64,000 nucleotides of DNA, from assembly GCF_001424835.1 (NCBI RefSeq), contig NZ_LMCQ01000020.1:63384-127383 (forward strand). Direction: 5' to 3'. Shown piece after piece: positions 17,898 through 26,022 of this stretch (its first letter is position 1; every line of letters starts with the position of its first letter). The notes under the pieces were generated by a model. It worked only from the letters and a program-made list of their open reading frames with translations, did not search any database and was not told where the DNA came from. The stretch is from Variovorax sp. Root318D1 (GTDB taxonomy: Bacteria; Pseudomonadota; Gammaproteobacteria; Burkholderiales; Burkholderiaceae_C). The translations under genes were made by a program, and so were the position numbers.

Positions 17898-20149
17898 ACG
17901 CATCCCAGCAAGCCGCCCTGCCGATGCCCGCGCTGGAAGACGAAAGCGAAAAAAAATTCAGCCTCGTCGAGTACCTGGACATCCTGATCGACAACCGCTG
18001 GCTCATTGCCATCGTGGTTGGCGTGATGCTGTTGCTGGGTGTGACCTATGCCTTCTTCGGCAAGCCCATGTACGAAACCAACGTGGCCGTGCAGGTCGAG
18101 GACTCCGGCAATTCGGCCGGCAGCTTCCTGGGCGACGCCGCATCGTCGCTGCTGAGCGTGAAGACGCCGGCCGCGGGTGAAATCGAAATCATCAAGTCGC
18201 GCGCCATCCTGGGGCAGGCGGTGGAAAACACCAAGCTGTACATCAGCGCCGTGCCGCGCTACGCGCCCATCGTGGGCAGCTGGTTGGCCCGGCGCGCCAC
18301 CGATCTGTCGGAACCCGGCTTCATGGGCCTTTCTGGCTACGTCACCGGAACCGAGAAGATCATGGTTCCCCAGTTCGACGTTCCGGCCGACTTCGAGGAA
18401 AAGCCATTCACGCTGACCGTCGGGCCCGACAACCGTTACGAGCTGGCCAACCCCGAACTCAAAGCGCCTCTCAAGGGCACGGTGGGAACCCCGCTGCTCG
18501 CCAACCTGCCGAGCGGCAATCTCCGGCTTCTGGTGAGCGCCATCAGCGCCAAGCCGGGCGCGCAGTTTCGGCTCGTGCGCTATTCGAAGCAACTGACGCT
18601 CCTGACGCTTCAGGACAGCCTCAAGGTCGTCGAAAAAGGCAAGCAGTCCGGCGTGCTCGACGTGGGCTGGAAGAGCCCGAGCCCTGAAAAGCTGACGCAG
18701 CTCCTCAACGAGATCGGGCGCCTCTACGTGCGTCAGAACATCGAGCGCAAGGCCGCCGAGGCCGAGAAGACGCTGGGCTTCCTGGACACCGCGCTGCCCC
18801 AGTTCAAGAAGCAGCTCGAGCAATCGGAGGACCTGTACAACCGCTACAGAAACGAGAACGGCACGGTCAGCCTGGACGACGAAGCCAAGAACGCCTTGAC
18901 CCAGACCGTCGACCTGCAGTCCAAGCTGCTCGAGGCGCAGCAGAAGCGGCGCGAACTCTCAGCGCGCTTCACGGACAAGCATCCCGCACTCCTGACGCTG
19001 GACACACAGATCTCCGCCTGGAAGGGCGAAATCGCTTCGGTCGATTCGCGCATCCGGAAGATGCCGCTGCTGCAGCAGAACACCGTGCAGATGCAGCGCG
19101 ACATCAAGGTCAACACCGACCTCTACGTGTCGCTGCTCAACAGCTCGCTGCAGATGCGGCTGGCCAAGGAAGGCAAGGTCGGCAACGTGCGGCTGCTTGA
19201 CGAAGCCATCGTTCCCGAGGAGCCCGTTTGGCCCAAGAGGCCGCTGATCATCGCCGTGGCGCTGCTCCTGGGTCTCATGGCGGGTGCCGCCGTCGCGATT
19301 GCCAAGAACTCGCTCTTCGGCGGCATCCGCAATCCGAGCGAAATCGAAATGCACACGGGGCTCAACGTTTACAGCAGCATCCCCCTGAGCCCAGCGCAGC
19401 GGACGATCGACAAGAACATCGAAAACAGGGTACCGGGCGTGCACATCCTCGCGCTGCAGCATTCCGAGGATCCCGCGGTCGAAAGCTTGCGCAGCCTGCG
19501 CACGGCCCTGCAATTCGCCATGCTGGAAGCCGCCAACAATCGCCTGCTCATTTCAGGGGCGACACCGGGAGTCGGGAAAACTTTTGTTTCCGTCAATTTC
19601 GCGGCAATCACGGCTGCGGCGGGCAAAAAGGTACTTTTGATTGACGCCGATTTGCGCAAAGGGCGGGTTAATCAATTCTTCTCAATGTCGCGTTCATCGG
19701 GCCTCTCGGAGTTGATCGCAGGCACGCTGAGCTACGAAAAGGCCGTTCGCCCGTCGGTTTTGCCGAATCTGGACGTCATCACGACCGGAATGCTTCCCCC
19801 CAATCCGGCGGAATTGCTACTAAGCGATTCATTTGCCCAGATCCTGGAAAAACTATCGCCGCAATACGACTTGGTGATTGTCGACACTGCCCCCGTGCTG
19901 GTGGCTGCGGACACCGCATCGGTAGCGCCGCTGGCGGGCTCCTTGCTTCTTGTCGCGCGCGCAGAAAAGACACAACTCGGCGAATTGAACGAGAGCGTCA
20001 GAAGATTGGCTCACGCAGGCTGTACAGCCAATGGCGTAATTTTGAATGCTATGGACTTATCTCGACGCCATGCCGGGAGCAATAGCTATAAATATGGTGG
20101 TTACCGTTACACACACTATAAATATAAAAACAACAGGGATACCACCTAG
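17894..20149 (+). CDS. wzc: Polysaccharide co-polymerase and BY-kinase
   Basis: Wzc controls polymer length and export through cycles of tyrosine autophosphorylation. The 751-residue chain has a membrane helix at about 33-52, a large periplasmic coiled-coil region, a Pro-rich segment PEEPVWPKRP then a second helix at about 449-470, and a cytoplasmic kinase with Walker A GATPGVGKTF (from about residue 555), Walker A' LLIDADLRKGR and Walker B YDLVIVDTAPVL. The tail YKYGGYRYTHYKYK holds six tyrosines, the usual autophosphorylation cluster. The last 150 bases use A/T-rich codons unlike the rest of the gene. Confidence 0.94.
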   Translation: MNASQQAALPMPALEDESEKKFSLVEYLDILIDNRWLIAIVVGVMLLLGVTYAFFGKPMYETNVAVQVEDSGNSAGSFLGDAASSLLSVKTPAAGEIEIIKSRAILGQAVENTKLYISAVPRYAPIVGSWLARRATDLSEPGFMGLSGYVTGTEKIMVPQFDVPADFEEKPFTLTVGPDNRYELANPELKAPLKGTVGTPLLANLPSGNLRLLVSAISAKPGAQFRLVRYSKQLTLLTLQDSLKVVEKGKQSGVLDVGWKSPSPEKLTQLLNEIGRLYVRQNIERKAAEAEKTLGFLDTALPQFKKQLEQSEDLYNRYRNENGTVSLDDEAKNALTQTVDLQSKLLEAQQKRRELSARFTDKHPALLTLDTQISAWKGEIASVDSRIRKMPLLQQNTVQMQRDIKVNTDLYVSLLNSSLQMRLAKEGKVGNVRLLDEAIVPEEPVWPKRPLIIAVALLLGLMAGAAVAIAKNSLFGGIRNPSEIEMHTGLNVYSSIPLSPAQRTIDKNIENRVPGVHILALQHSEDPAVESLRSLRTALQFAMLEAANNRLLISGATPGVGKTFVSVNFAAITAAAGKKVLLIDADLRKGRVNQFFSMSRSSGLSELIAGTLSYEKAVRPSVLPNLDVITTGMLPPNPAELLLSDSFAQILEKLSPQYDLVIVDTAPVLVAADTASVAPLAGSLLLVARAEKTQLGELNESVRRLAHAGCTANGVILNAMDLSRRHAGSNSYKYGGYRYTHYKYKNNRDTT

Positions 20150-20492
20150 GCTATAGCCGAGTTTCTGAGAAAATTCAGTGAGATTGTGATAATTGTCACG
20201 TGACGCACTAATTCGGTGCTCCGATTAAATGCTAATAAAAAAGGGCTACGACACAGTGCGTCATTCTTTTGTATTAGGTATTTCAATCGCTCGGCCGGCG
20301 CGCTGATAGTCCGCGCTGCAACCTTCAAGGCTCCATTTGCCAAGCCGTTTTTCAGGCGTGGCATGGGCTGTCACGTGCCACTGGACCCTGAATGGGGCAA
20401 GCGCTTGCTTGTAAGACGAAAGGTGCTCCTGCAATGAGAGTTCTCAACCTAGAAATTCGCTTTCGCTACAAATGTGAAGACGGGGTGTGCGT
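20150..20492. other. 343-base AT-rich leader between wzc and the sugar transferase
   Basis: No gene of known type lies here. It holds a 9-bp perfect inverted repeat TGACGCACT (20201-20209) / AGTGCGTCA (20255-20263) around a 45-base loop, and two copies of GTCACGTG (20195-20202, part of the palindrome GTCACGTGAC, and 20370-20377). A 20-codon frame from ATG 20434 with AAAGGTG upstream stops at 20496, overlapping the next start. These look like leader or operator elements that could give the downstream genes separate control, but none is proven. Confidence 0.5.
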
Positions 20493-20496
20493 ATGA
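20434..20496 (+). CDS. Possible 20-residue leader peptide upstream of the sugar transferase
   Basis: ATG 20434 is preceded by AAAGGTG at an eight-base spacing and opens a 20-codon frame (MRVLNLEIRFRYKCEDGVCV) whose TGA overlaps the ATG of the sugar transferase as ATGA. Overlapping of this type favours translational coupling. The peptide has no recognisable family and could be chance. Confidence 0.25.
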   Translation: MRVLNLEIRFRYKCEDGVCV

Positions 20497-21206
20497 CCAA
20501 TTTCTCTCGCGAGGAGTCCCTGGCTCCAGGAGGCGAAGAGGCTCGAAGCGGAATCGCGGATGAACTGGAATGGATCAGGGTTCGTCATCCGGCCATGCTG
20601 CGCGCCGGAAAAAGAGCAGTAGACATCTCCGCGTCGTTGTTCTTTTTCTGCGTGTTCGGCTGGCTCTACGTGGTGATCGCCATCGGCGTTTTCATCAGTT
20701 CCGGCGCCCCGGTCTTGTATTCGCAGCCGCGCTTCGGGCGGGGTGGGCGCGTGTTCAAGTTCTACAAGTTCCGCTCGATGCTGCCGAACTCTGCCCAGAT
20801 CCTCGAGGAGCATCTCAAGAACGACCCGGTGGCGCGCCAGCAGTGGGACGACTATCAAAAGCTCGAGAACGACCCGCGCATCACCCGCTTCGGCAAGTTC
20901 ATCCGCAAGACCAGCCTGGACGAGCTGCCGCAGTTCTGGAACGTGCTCGTGGGCGACATGAGCCTGGTCGGTCCCCGGCCCTGCATGCTGGACCAGAAGA
21001 GCCTGTATGGCGCCGATTGGTCGTTCTATTGCGCCGTGCGGCCCGGGATCACCGGGCTGTGGCAGGTCAGCGGCCGCAATCAGCTCAGCTACAAGAAGCG
21101 CGTGGCACTGGATGTCACCTACGTGGAGACGCTGTCCGTGGGCACGGACATTGGCATCTTCATCAGAACCATCTGGGTGGTGGCCGTCGGCCATGGTTCA
21201 CGGTGA
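20493..21206 (+). CDS. Undecaprenyl-phosphate sugar phosphotransferase (priming transferase)
   Basis: This 237-residue enzyme of the WbaP/EpsE/WcaJ C-terminal family transfers a sugar 1-phosphate to undecaprenyl phosphate, starting each repeat unit. It has one N-terminal hydrophobic segment (about 38-60) and the conserved catalytic blocks FKFYKFRSM, RITRFGKFIRKTSLDELPQFWNV, GDMSLVGPRP and RPGITGLWQVSGRN. The short form without the N-terminal multi-helix domain is typical of ExoY-like enzymes. I chose ATG 20493; an in-frame GTG lies two codons earlier (20487). Galactose or glucose as substrate cannot be told from sequence. Confidence 0.92.
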   Translation: MTNFSREESLAPGGEEARSGIADELEWIRVRHPAMLRAGKRAVDISASLFFFCVFGWLYVVIAIGVFISSGAPVLYSQPRFGRGGRVFKFYKFRSMLPNSAQILEEHLKNDPVARQQWDDYQKLENDPRITRFGKFIRKTSLDELPQFWNVLVGDMSLVGPRPCMLDQKSLYGADWSFYCAVRPGITGLWQVSGRNQLSYKKRVALDVTYVETLSVGTDIGIFIRTIWVVAVGHGSR

Positions 21207-21219
21207 AACCGGGTCAACG

Positions 21220-22368
21220 ATGAAAAAGATTCTGATCTGCGCAGTGCCCTTCAGCGACAACCTCGGCGACGGGGTCATTGCCGCATCCCTGGCCCATATT
21301 GCCGGCCTGAAATATCCGCAAGCCAACATCGAATTCCTGGACATTGCCGGCCGCGTCGGCTTCCAGGAAGAAAACTTGCGTGGCGGGGGCGCATTCGAGG
21401 TTTTTGCAAAGCTGCCGTCGGTGCTGCGGTCGCTGATCGTCTTTCTGTATTGCCTCAAGGGCTACTTTCTTGCATGGCGAAAAAACTGGAAGGCCGCGGT
21501 CAGCGACGCGGATCTGGTTGTCATTGGCGGCGGCCAGCTCTTTTGCGACGTGGCACTCAACTTTCCGGCCAAGCTGTATTTCTTGAGCAGGTTGTTGCGC
21601 GGCAAGCGCGTGGTGATTGTTTCGGTCGGGGTCACGGCCAAATGGTCTTTCTGGGGCCGCTTTCTCGTCAAGCGCTTCATCAAGAATGCGAGGCCAGTTT
21701 TCTACGCGACCCGAGACAAGGAGTCGGCAAGCAACCTGCACACGCACTTCAGAATTCCGAGAGGCAGCATACGGGTCGTTCCCGATCCCGCCCTTGTTTG
21801 CGCGGACGCGTTTTCGGAAGAGCTCTCGCCGGAAAAAAACTGGGACATCGGCATTTGCGTCAGCAGCCTCGATGCCCTTGTCATGAATTCCGAATACGCC
21901 AACTCCAATTCGACCCAGTCCGCCCGCTTTTTTTCAACACTGGCCGAAGCCTTGAACGCGCAGGGAAAGCGGGTGCTCTATTTCACCAACGGCGCATCTG
22001 AAGACAACAAGGTATTGAGCGAAATTTCTTCCGAAGCCGGTGCCCTGAAATCAGGTTTTCTCGTGCCTCGGCATCCCGATGAACTGGTTTCACTGATCAG
22101 CGCCTGTTCCTGCATCGTGGCCCACCGGCTTCACGCAAACATCGTTGCCTACAGCCTGAACATTCCATCGATAGGAATGAACTGGGACAAAAAGGTTGAG
22201 TCGTTCTTCGAATTGACCAAGCGAAAGCGCTACCTGTTCGATTTGTCGCCCCGCGTCGAAAAACTCGAAGCGTCGGTACTGGGCGTATTGAGCGAAAAAA
22301 CTCCGGACCGGCAAACACTCGATCTGCTCAGACGCGAAGTGGTTGCCGGAATTCATGCCTTGATCTGA
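21220..22368 (+). CDS. Polysaccharide pyruvyl transferase family protein
   Basis: This 382-residue protein belongs to the PS_pyruv_trans family (CsaB/ExoV/WcaK type), which adds ketal-linked pyruvate to sugars using phosphoenolpyruvate. It begins KKILICAVPFSDNLGDGVI, has the VVIGGGQLFCD loop near residue 105, and ends with AHRLHANIVAYSLNIPSIGMNWDKKVESFF, the family's donor-binding histidine region. The start is ATG 21220, 13 bases after the sugar transferase stop; longer reading upstream is in another gene. Pyruvylation would add negative charge to the exopolysaccharide. Base composition is slightly lower in GC than flanking housekeeping genes. Confidence 0.85.
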   Translation: MKKILICAVPFSDNLGDGVIAASLAHIAGLKYPQANIEFLDIAGRVGFQEENLRGGGAFEVFAKLPSVLRSLIVFLYCLKGYFLAWRKNWKAAVSDADLVVIGGGQLFCDVALNFPAKLYFLSRLLRGKRVVIVSVGVTAKWSFWGRFLVKRFIKNARPVFYATRDKESASNLHTHFRIPRGSIRVVPDPALVCADAFSEELSPEKNWDIGICVSSLDALVMNSEYANSNSTQSARFFSTLAEALNAQGKRVLYFTNGASEDNKVLSEISSEAGALKSGFLVPRHPDELVSLISACSCIVAHRLHANIVAYSLNIPSIGMNWDKKVESFFELTKRKRYLFDLSPRVEKLEASVLGVLSEKTPDRQTLDLLRREVVAGIHALI

Positions 22369-22379
22369 GGGAGCGGGCC

Positions 22380-23447
22380 ATGAAAATCTTGCACATTGCC
22401 GAAACACTCAAGGGCGGGCTGGAAACCTATCTTCGGATGGTCTCCGGTTTCCAGCAGAACTCTCCGGTGATCAGCCAGGCAAAGTTCATTCTTCCCGGGC
22501 CAGTGGACTGGCTGAGTTCGCAGGACACCCACGTGGTCCCGACCGCGCGCAGTCCCTTGGCCCTGGCGACCTATGCCGCCGCAGTGCGCAAGATCATCCG
22601 CACGGAACGTCCTTCGGTGCTTCATCTGCACAGCTCGATCGCGGGCGGAATCGTTCGCGCCATGGCGCTGCTCGGCCAGGTGCCTCAAGAGACGAAGATC
22701 GTCTATTGCTCTCACGGCTGGGCTTTCGACCAGATTGGCCCTTCGTACAAGAAGTCGATCTATCGGTGGGTCGAATGGCTCCTTTCGTACTGGAGCGACG
22801 CCATCATCTGCATCAGCGACCATGAGCTGCGCATTGCGGAAAAGTTCGGCATCAAGCGTTGCCGGTGCATTCCGAACGGGATCACCCCGGCGGCGGTTCT
22901 ATTGGAGCAGGCCGCCGTTCCCAGGCATCCGCCGCACGCCCGGCGAATCCTGTTCGTGGGGCGGCTTGACCGGCAAAAAGGCATCGATGCACTGCTCGAG
23001 TCGTATGCGCGGGTTCGGCCCAATTTCAAGCTGATCGTCGTCGGCGGCTCCGTTCGAAACGATCTTTCTCTCGTCCAATCGGAGGACATCGAGTTCAAGG
23101 GATGGCTCGAGAAGGACGAACTCGACGCCGCCTACAGGTCTTGCGACGCGACCATCGTTCCCTCCAGATGGGAGGGCTTCGGCTTCGTCGCAGTCGAAGC
23201 CATGGCGCGGAGCAAGCCGGTGTTTGCATCGGCCGTAGGCGGCCTCGTGGACATCGTCGAAGACACCCGGAGCGGACGGCTGTTTCCGCTCGCACGTCTC
23301 GATGAAATGCTGCGCGAAATCGACCAGATCTCCGATGAGGACATGGTCCGGATGGGGCGGGCCGGGCGCGAGATTTTCGAGAAGAAATACACCGCCGACC
23401 GGATGAACTCCGCCATTGTCGATTTGTACAAGGAGTCAGTTCTTTGA
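22380..23447 (+). CDS. Glycosyltransferase family 4 protein
   Basis: This 355-residue GT-B enzyme transfers a sugar from a nucleotide donor during repeat-unit assembly. The N-terminal half has MKILHIAETLKGGLETYL with the glycine-rich acceptor loop, and the C-terminal half has RRILFVGRLDRQKGIDALLE and the E-x7-E donor site in SRWEGFGFVAVEAMARSKPVFAS. It is the only sugar-adding enzyme in the locus besides the priming transferase. Its stop overlaps the next start by one base (TGATG). Confidence 0.92.
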   Translation: MKILHIAETLKGGLETYLRMVSGFQQNSPVISQAKFILPGPVDWLSSQDTHVVPTARSPLALATYAAAVRKIIRTERPSVLHLHSSIAGGIVRAMALLGQVPQETKIVYCSHGWAFDQIGPSYKKSIYRWVEWLLSYWSDAIICISDHELRIAEKFGIKRCRCIPNGITPAAVLLEQAAVPRHPPHARRILFVGRLDRQKGIDALLESYARVRPNFKLIVVGGSVRNDLSLVQSEDIEFKGWLEKDELDAAYRSCDATIVPSRWEGFGFVAVEAMARSKPVFASAVGGLVDIVEDTRSGRLFPLARLDEMLREIDQISDEDMVRMGRAGREIFEKKYTADRMNSAIVDLYKESVL

Positions 23448-24724
23448 TGAAGTTTTCATCCCTTGCCCCTGTCTCGAAGCGCCTGTTCGGGGCTTGCAAG
23501 TTGCTCTGCGCTGCCTCGGCCCTTGCGGCTCTTTCCTGCGCGGCCCAGGCGCGCGGCATCAGCGAACTGAATACCGACTACCCGACGGCACTGAGCGTGC
23601 AGATCGACCCGAGCGACATCTCGGACGAAGACCTGAATGAAATCCGGGCGGCGGGCTTCGAGTTCGTCCGGTTCGGCGTGCGGCCGCCGCTGAAGAGCGT
23701 CAACCCCGGGCAGATCGACTACTCCAAGCTGATCCGGCGCGTGCGCAATGCGAGGCTCGACGCCATCGTGACGCTGTTCGGTGGCCGGGAGATCTGGGGC
23801 CACGAACCTTCTGACCTCGGCAGCGGCCAACGGGAAAAGCTGTTCGCGAACTTTGCCGCCGAATTCATGAACGCGCACACCGCCGACGTGGCGGTGTGGG
23901 AATTGTGGAACGAGCCCGACTACAAAACCTTTCTGAACCCGGCGCTTTTCTCGAACTTCGAAACCGCGACCGCGGAGTTTTGCAGCAGCATCGCGCAATT
24001 GAAGAACCCGCCGAAGATCGTCATGGGGTTCGGCTTTGCGAAGCTTCCGTTCAACCAGGGGCAAGTGCCGCCGCAACTCGAGAATGCCTTCGTCTCGGGA
24101 GCCAAGGCCAATTGCCTGACGGACATCTCGATCCACCCCTACCGCTCGATCCCGGAAACGGCGATAGCCGACTACGGAAAGCTGCGCGCCAAGCTGGACC
24201 AACTGCAGCTCAACAAGGTCGGCATCGTTGCCTCGGAATGGGGTTATGCGTCGTACCTGCCGGTGCGGGACCGCAACACTCAGGCTGCGCTCATCCTGCG
24301 TGAGTACCTGACCAACGTGGCCGCGGGCATCAAGCTCTTGAACCTCTACGCCTGGAAGGACCGGGGAACCTCCGTCGTTTCGAGAGAAGACAACTTCGGG
24401 CTCAAGTCGAAGGCCGGCGAGAAGAAAGAAGCGTTTTCCAGCCTGACCGAATTTCTCAAGATCGCCCGGACTTCGAAGAAGGTTTCGTACGACAGCAACG
24501 GGAACCTGAACAAGCTGGTGCTGAGCCGTGGAACCACCTTGCTGCACGTGGTGTGGACGCAAAGCTCCGAGCAGAACGTGCTGATTCCCGCAGCCAAGGG
24601 CAAGAAGTGCACGCGGGTCGACTTCTTTCCGCAGGTGCATCACGGGAGTTGCGGCAATCCGGTGGAAGGGGGCGTTGCTGCCAAGGCGTCTTCTTATCCG
24701 GTGCTGTTCTCCGTCGCGGACTAG
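23447..24724 (+). CDS. Secreted glycoside hydrolase, PslG-like (clan GH-A)
   Basis: This 425-residue protein has a signal peptide (residues 1-33, ending AAQA) and a TIM-barrel glycosidase domain. The probable acid/base is E156 in WELWNEPD and the nucleophile E264 in VASEWGY, the normal strand-4 and strand-7 positions of clan GH-A. Similar GH39-like enzymes, such as PslG, sit in exopolysaccharide operons and trim or release polymer in the periplasm. A C-terminal beta-sandwich follows from about residue 340. The ATG at 23447 is used; a TTG one codon upstream is in frame. Confidence 0.82.
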   Translation: MKFSSLAPVSKRLFGACKLLCAASALAALSCAAQARGISELNTDYPTALSVQIDPSDISDEDLNEIRAAGFEFVRFGVRPPLKSVNPGQIDYSKLIRRVRNARLDAIVTLFGGREIWGHEPSDLGSGQREKLFANFAAEFMNAHTADVAVWELWNEPDYKTFLNPALFSNFETATAEFCSSIAQLKNPPKIVMGFGFAKLPFNQGQVPPQLENAFVSGAKANCLTDISIHPYRSIPETAIADYGKLRAKLDQLQLNKVGIVASEWGYASYLPVRDRNTQAALILREYLTNVAAGIKLLNLYAWKDRGTSVVSREDNFGLKSKAGEKKEAFSSLTEFLKIARTSKKVSYDSNGNLNKLVLSRGTTLLHVVWTQSSEQNVLIPAAKGKKCTRVDFFPQVHHGSCGNPVEGGVAAKASSYPVLFSVAD

Positions 24725-24727
24725 GGG

Positions 24728-25954
24728 ATGGCGTCCGGCATTCGAAAACGCCTCGGTGGTCCGATCTATGCCGTTGCAGACCAATGCATCTATAGCGCGA
24801 GCCAGCTGCTGCTGAGCTTCGCGCTCGCGCGGGCGCTGTCGCCTTCCGATTTTGGGATTGCGTCGGCATTCCTGGCGATCGTCAGTTTCCAATACATCCT
24901 GCATACCGCGGTGGTCCACGAGCCACTGCTGATCAAGCGCCACTACGCCGATCGGTCCGCCGCCTGGTGGAGCTGGGTGCTCGTGCTTGCCGTCTCATTG
25001 GCGGGCTTTGCGGCGTGGCAGTTCACGAGCTTCCCCGGGCCGCTGCGCTGGGCCGGCGTTGCGCTCATCGTGGGATACGAAATATTCTGGATCTCCCGCA
25101 GCGTCTTGCTCGTGGGGCGCCGGTACCTGGTCCTCTGCATCTCCGGCCTCTTGATCAGCATCGGATACGTGGCGGCCCTGATCGGGGCGAAGCCGGCCAC
25201 GTGGACGCAGGCGCTGTTGTGGATCGCGGTGATCCAGCTGCCTTTTGCAGCGTTGGTTGCAACGACATTGAAAAGCGTGATCGCGCCGCTGCCGCCGCCC
25301 GCCGATTCCGCGGCGCTGACCGTGAAGGAAGCCGCCAGCTATGGCTGGAAGGCGAGTCTTTCGCAGCTCATGAGCTGGATCATGACGGGAGGCGCGATCT
25401 TGCTGCTGGGGTCCTCGGCAGATTCCGTGCAAGGCGGCTTGCTGAAGATCTACATCACCTTCCTGCTGCCCATGCAATACGTGCTGCTCGCGTTGGGCTA
25501 TTACATCTTGCCCAAGCTGGCGGCCGGCTGGAACTCCGAGGGCCGGAAGGATGCATTTCGTCTCTTCATCAAGTTCGTGATCTTCGGCTTCGTGGTGGCC
25601 GAGATCGGCGGTGTGCTGCTGGGCCTGCTCGGCCCTTACCTGGTGGTCTTGGCGTTCGGCAAGAACTACAGCGGGATGGATTTCTCGCCGTTCTTTTACG
25701 CGCCCGCGATCTTTGGTCTCACGATGTGCCTCCGGACGGGGTTCAGGGCGGCCGCGCGGCCTGGAGCGCTTCTGTGGTGCTCGATGTTCGGCGCCCTGGT
25801 CTTCGGGGCCTGCATGCTCGTGGCGAAGCCGCCGATCTCCTACATCCAGACCATCAACGCCATGACGCTGGGCTTCGCCTGCATGGCGGCCCTGATGATC
25901 GGATGGCTGTTCGTCATCATGCGCGGCGCTGGTGCCGCCGCGCAGGCTCGCTGA
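24728..25954 (+). CDS. wzx: Oligosaccharide flippase (Wzx-like)
   Basis: This 408-residue protein has 11 to 12 hydrophobic helices and the layout of MOP-superfamily polysaccharide flippases: an N-terminal amphipathic start (RKRLGGPIYAVADQCIYSASQLLLSFALARAL) followed by paired helices and a central SYGWKASLSQLMSWIMTGGAILLLG. Wzx proteins move lipid-linked repeat units across the inner membrane. It lies 3 bases after the hydrolase gene and ends the forward half of the locus. No Wzy-type polymerase is recognisable beside it. Confidence 0.85.
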   Translation: MASGIRKRLGGPIYAVADQCIYSASQLLLSFALARALSPSDFGIASAFLAIVSFQYILHTAVVHEPLLIKRHYADRSAAWWSWVLVLAVSLAGFAAWQFTSFPGPLRWAGVALIVGYEIFWISRSVLLVGRRYLVLCISGLLISIGYVAALIGAKPATWTQALLWIAVIQLPFAALVATTLKSVIAPLPPPADSAALTVKEAASYGWKASLSQLMSWIMTGGAILLLGSSADSVQGGLLKIYITFLLPMQYVLLALGYYILPKLAAGWNSEGRKDAFRLFIKFVIFGFVVAEIGGVLLGLLGPYLVVLAFGKNYSGMDFSPFFYAPAIFGLTMCLRTGFRAAARPGALLWCSMFGALVFGACMLVAKPPISYIQTINAMTLGFACMAALMIGWLFVIMRGAGAAAQAR

Positions 25955-26022
25955 TCGCACTTCCAAGACTTTCGCTGCGCGGGTGAGCGGGTGCACCGAT
26001 TCCTCGGCGGCCCGCCCACCGT

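Noticed and set aside
20216..20437. 73-codon frame in the wzc-transferase gap
   Set aside because: It has a weak start context and no features, and its composition looks like non-coding AT-rich sequence.
25955..26022. Possible terminator between the convergent flippase and YjbH-fusion genes
   Set aside because: The G/C-rich segments pair only imperfectly and no T tract is present on either strand.
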